Part shown: in pieces, positions 13,844-14,315 of the stretch
Layout: the number at the start of each line of letters is the position of its first letter
How positions within the stretch are numbered: position 1 is the stretch's first letter
Origin: Oscillospiraceae bacterium
GTDB lineage: Bacteria; Bacillota_A; Clostridia; Oscillospirales; Oscillospiraceae
Length of the DNA: 14,315 nucleotides
Reading direction: 5' to 3'
Assembly (NCBI GenBank): GCA_017545325.1
Contig: JAFWOX010000067.1
Location: forward strand, 1 to 14,315
The notes under the pieces: model-generated
Database searches by the model: none
What the model saw: only the letters and a program-made list of their open reading frames with translations
What the model was told of the DNA's origin: nothing
Program-made: the position numbers and the translations under genes

Positions 13844-14205
13844 GCCGACTATCTCGTGACGCGCCTCGCCGGCGGGGCGTTTCTTTCCTCACGCGAGGAA
13901 AGAAACCAAAGGCGCGCCAGGAGGACCTTCCGAATGGTCCTCCTGGACCTCTCCTCCCGGCCAAGGGGGGCCGCTTGCCCCCCATTGGATCCCCCCGCAT
14001 ATGCCACCTGGTCCCGTTGTTCCGTGCAGAACTCCCGTCTCCCGTTGGGGATCGAAGGGGGCGGAGCCCCTTTCGACGTCGGGGAGGGTTTCCAAAGGGG
14101 ACCGCCTCGGAATAGGTCCCCTTTGGCGGCTTTCTTTCTCCGATTTCTTTCCCCGCTGGAAAGAAATCGGACCGCCGGAGGCACCCCGCCGATAGCGCCT
14201 GCAAA
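13844..14205. mobile_element. About 360 bp non-coding long inverted repeat with nested hairpins (MITE-like candidate)
   Basis: The two halves mirror each other. The ends match as imperfect inverted repeats: left 13863-13888 (GCCTC..CGGCGG..CG, then TTTCTTTCC) against the complement of 14158-14182, with CTATC outside both. Each arm carries local hairpins that are cognate to those of the other arm. The outer pair is 13879-13906 (12 bp) and 14139-14171 (14 bp). The next pair is 13917-13946 (11 bp) and 14092-14126 (12 bp), whose loops share TTCCGA. The inner pair is 13961-13988 and 14052-14076, with GATCCCC (13988-13994) facing GGGGATC (14047-14053). Only 13995-14046 is unique. No credible protein is encoded, and no target-site duplication could be made out. 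Confidence 0.6.
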
Positions 14206-14315
14206 CGGAAGACAAGGCGGGGAAAAAGCGGGTGCGGAACGTCAGCTTGCCGACTTTGAATCTGCTTGGCAATAGTCGTTTGCTTTTCAGGGTGCCCTTC
14301 GCCGCACCGGCGCAG
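14206..14315. other. Window end, no recognisable feature
   Basis: No gene, promoter or strong repeat was found in these 110 bases. A frame open on the minus strand runs into the hairpin element and looks non-coding. Confidence 0.5.

Noticed and set aside
13717..14275. Several open frames of 64-174 codons on both strands
   Set aside because: All follow the palindromic repeats, so similar frames appear on both strands; none has a plausible ribosome site with a recognisable protein.

Overview
The window is uniformly GC-rich DNA with tightly packed genes, AGGAGG-type ribosome binding sites, sigma70-like promoters, a Bce-type resistance module and an oligoendopeptidase F. Together these suggest a high-GC Clostridia, probably an uncultured gut lineage such as Oscillospirales or Christensenellales. 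That placement is inference from style and gene content; no rRNA or other phylogenetic marker is present.

Left part (1-5009). A 5'-truncated oligoendopeptidase F runs rightward and ends inside the 3' end of a convergent, membrane-anchored alpha/beta hydrolase whose usual nucleophile serine is aspartate. Leftward genes follow: a URO-D/MtaA-like methyltransferase and a membrane-anchored M14 metallocarboxypeptidase with a Pro-Thr-Glu linker. These two are 3 nt apart, read from one candidate promoter, and are closed by an intrinsic terminator.

Middle (5010-8450). A divergent intergenic region with promoters on both strands leads into an alpha/beta hydrolase-3 esterase. A second promoter with an extended -10 then drives a three-gene operon with 1-2 nt gaps: an SDR oxidoreductase, a Cof-type HAD phosphatase and a GNAT acetyltransferase.

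Next comes a 536 bp gene-free stretch (8451-8986) with three copies of a dispersed double-hairpin repeat. One is inverted and one is interrupted by a 121 nt insert.

Right part (8987-13568) is a complete Bce-type peptide-antibiotic sensing and detoxification module: OmpR-type response regulator, intramembrane-sensing histidine kinase, ABC ATPase and 10-TM FtsX-type permease. Regulator/kinase and ATPase/permease are each joined by 4 nt ATGA overlaps. Between the pairs lie a BceR-like operator, a 12 bp perfect inverted repeat and a second promoter, so the regulator should control the transporter separately. A strong terminator closes the module.

The last 690 bp have no credible gene. They hold a deleted copy of the double-hairpin repeat, a TGTCATTrCG...GGCAATCC-type hairpin repeat, and a roughly 360 bp non-coding element (about 13844-14205). 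That element is a long imperfect inverted repeat in which each arm carries its own chain of perfect hairpins. It is the most unusual structure in the window and looks like a non-autonomous mobile or structured repeat. The final 110 bp show nothing recognisable.
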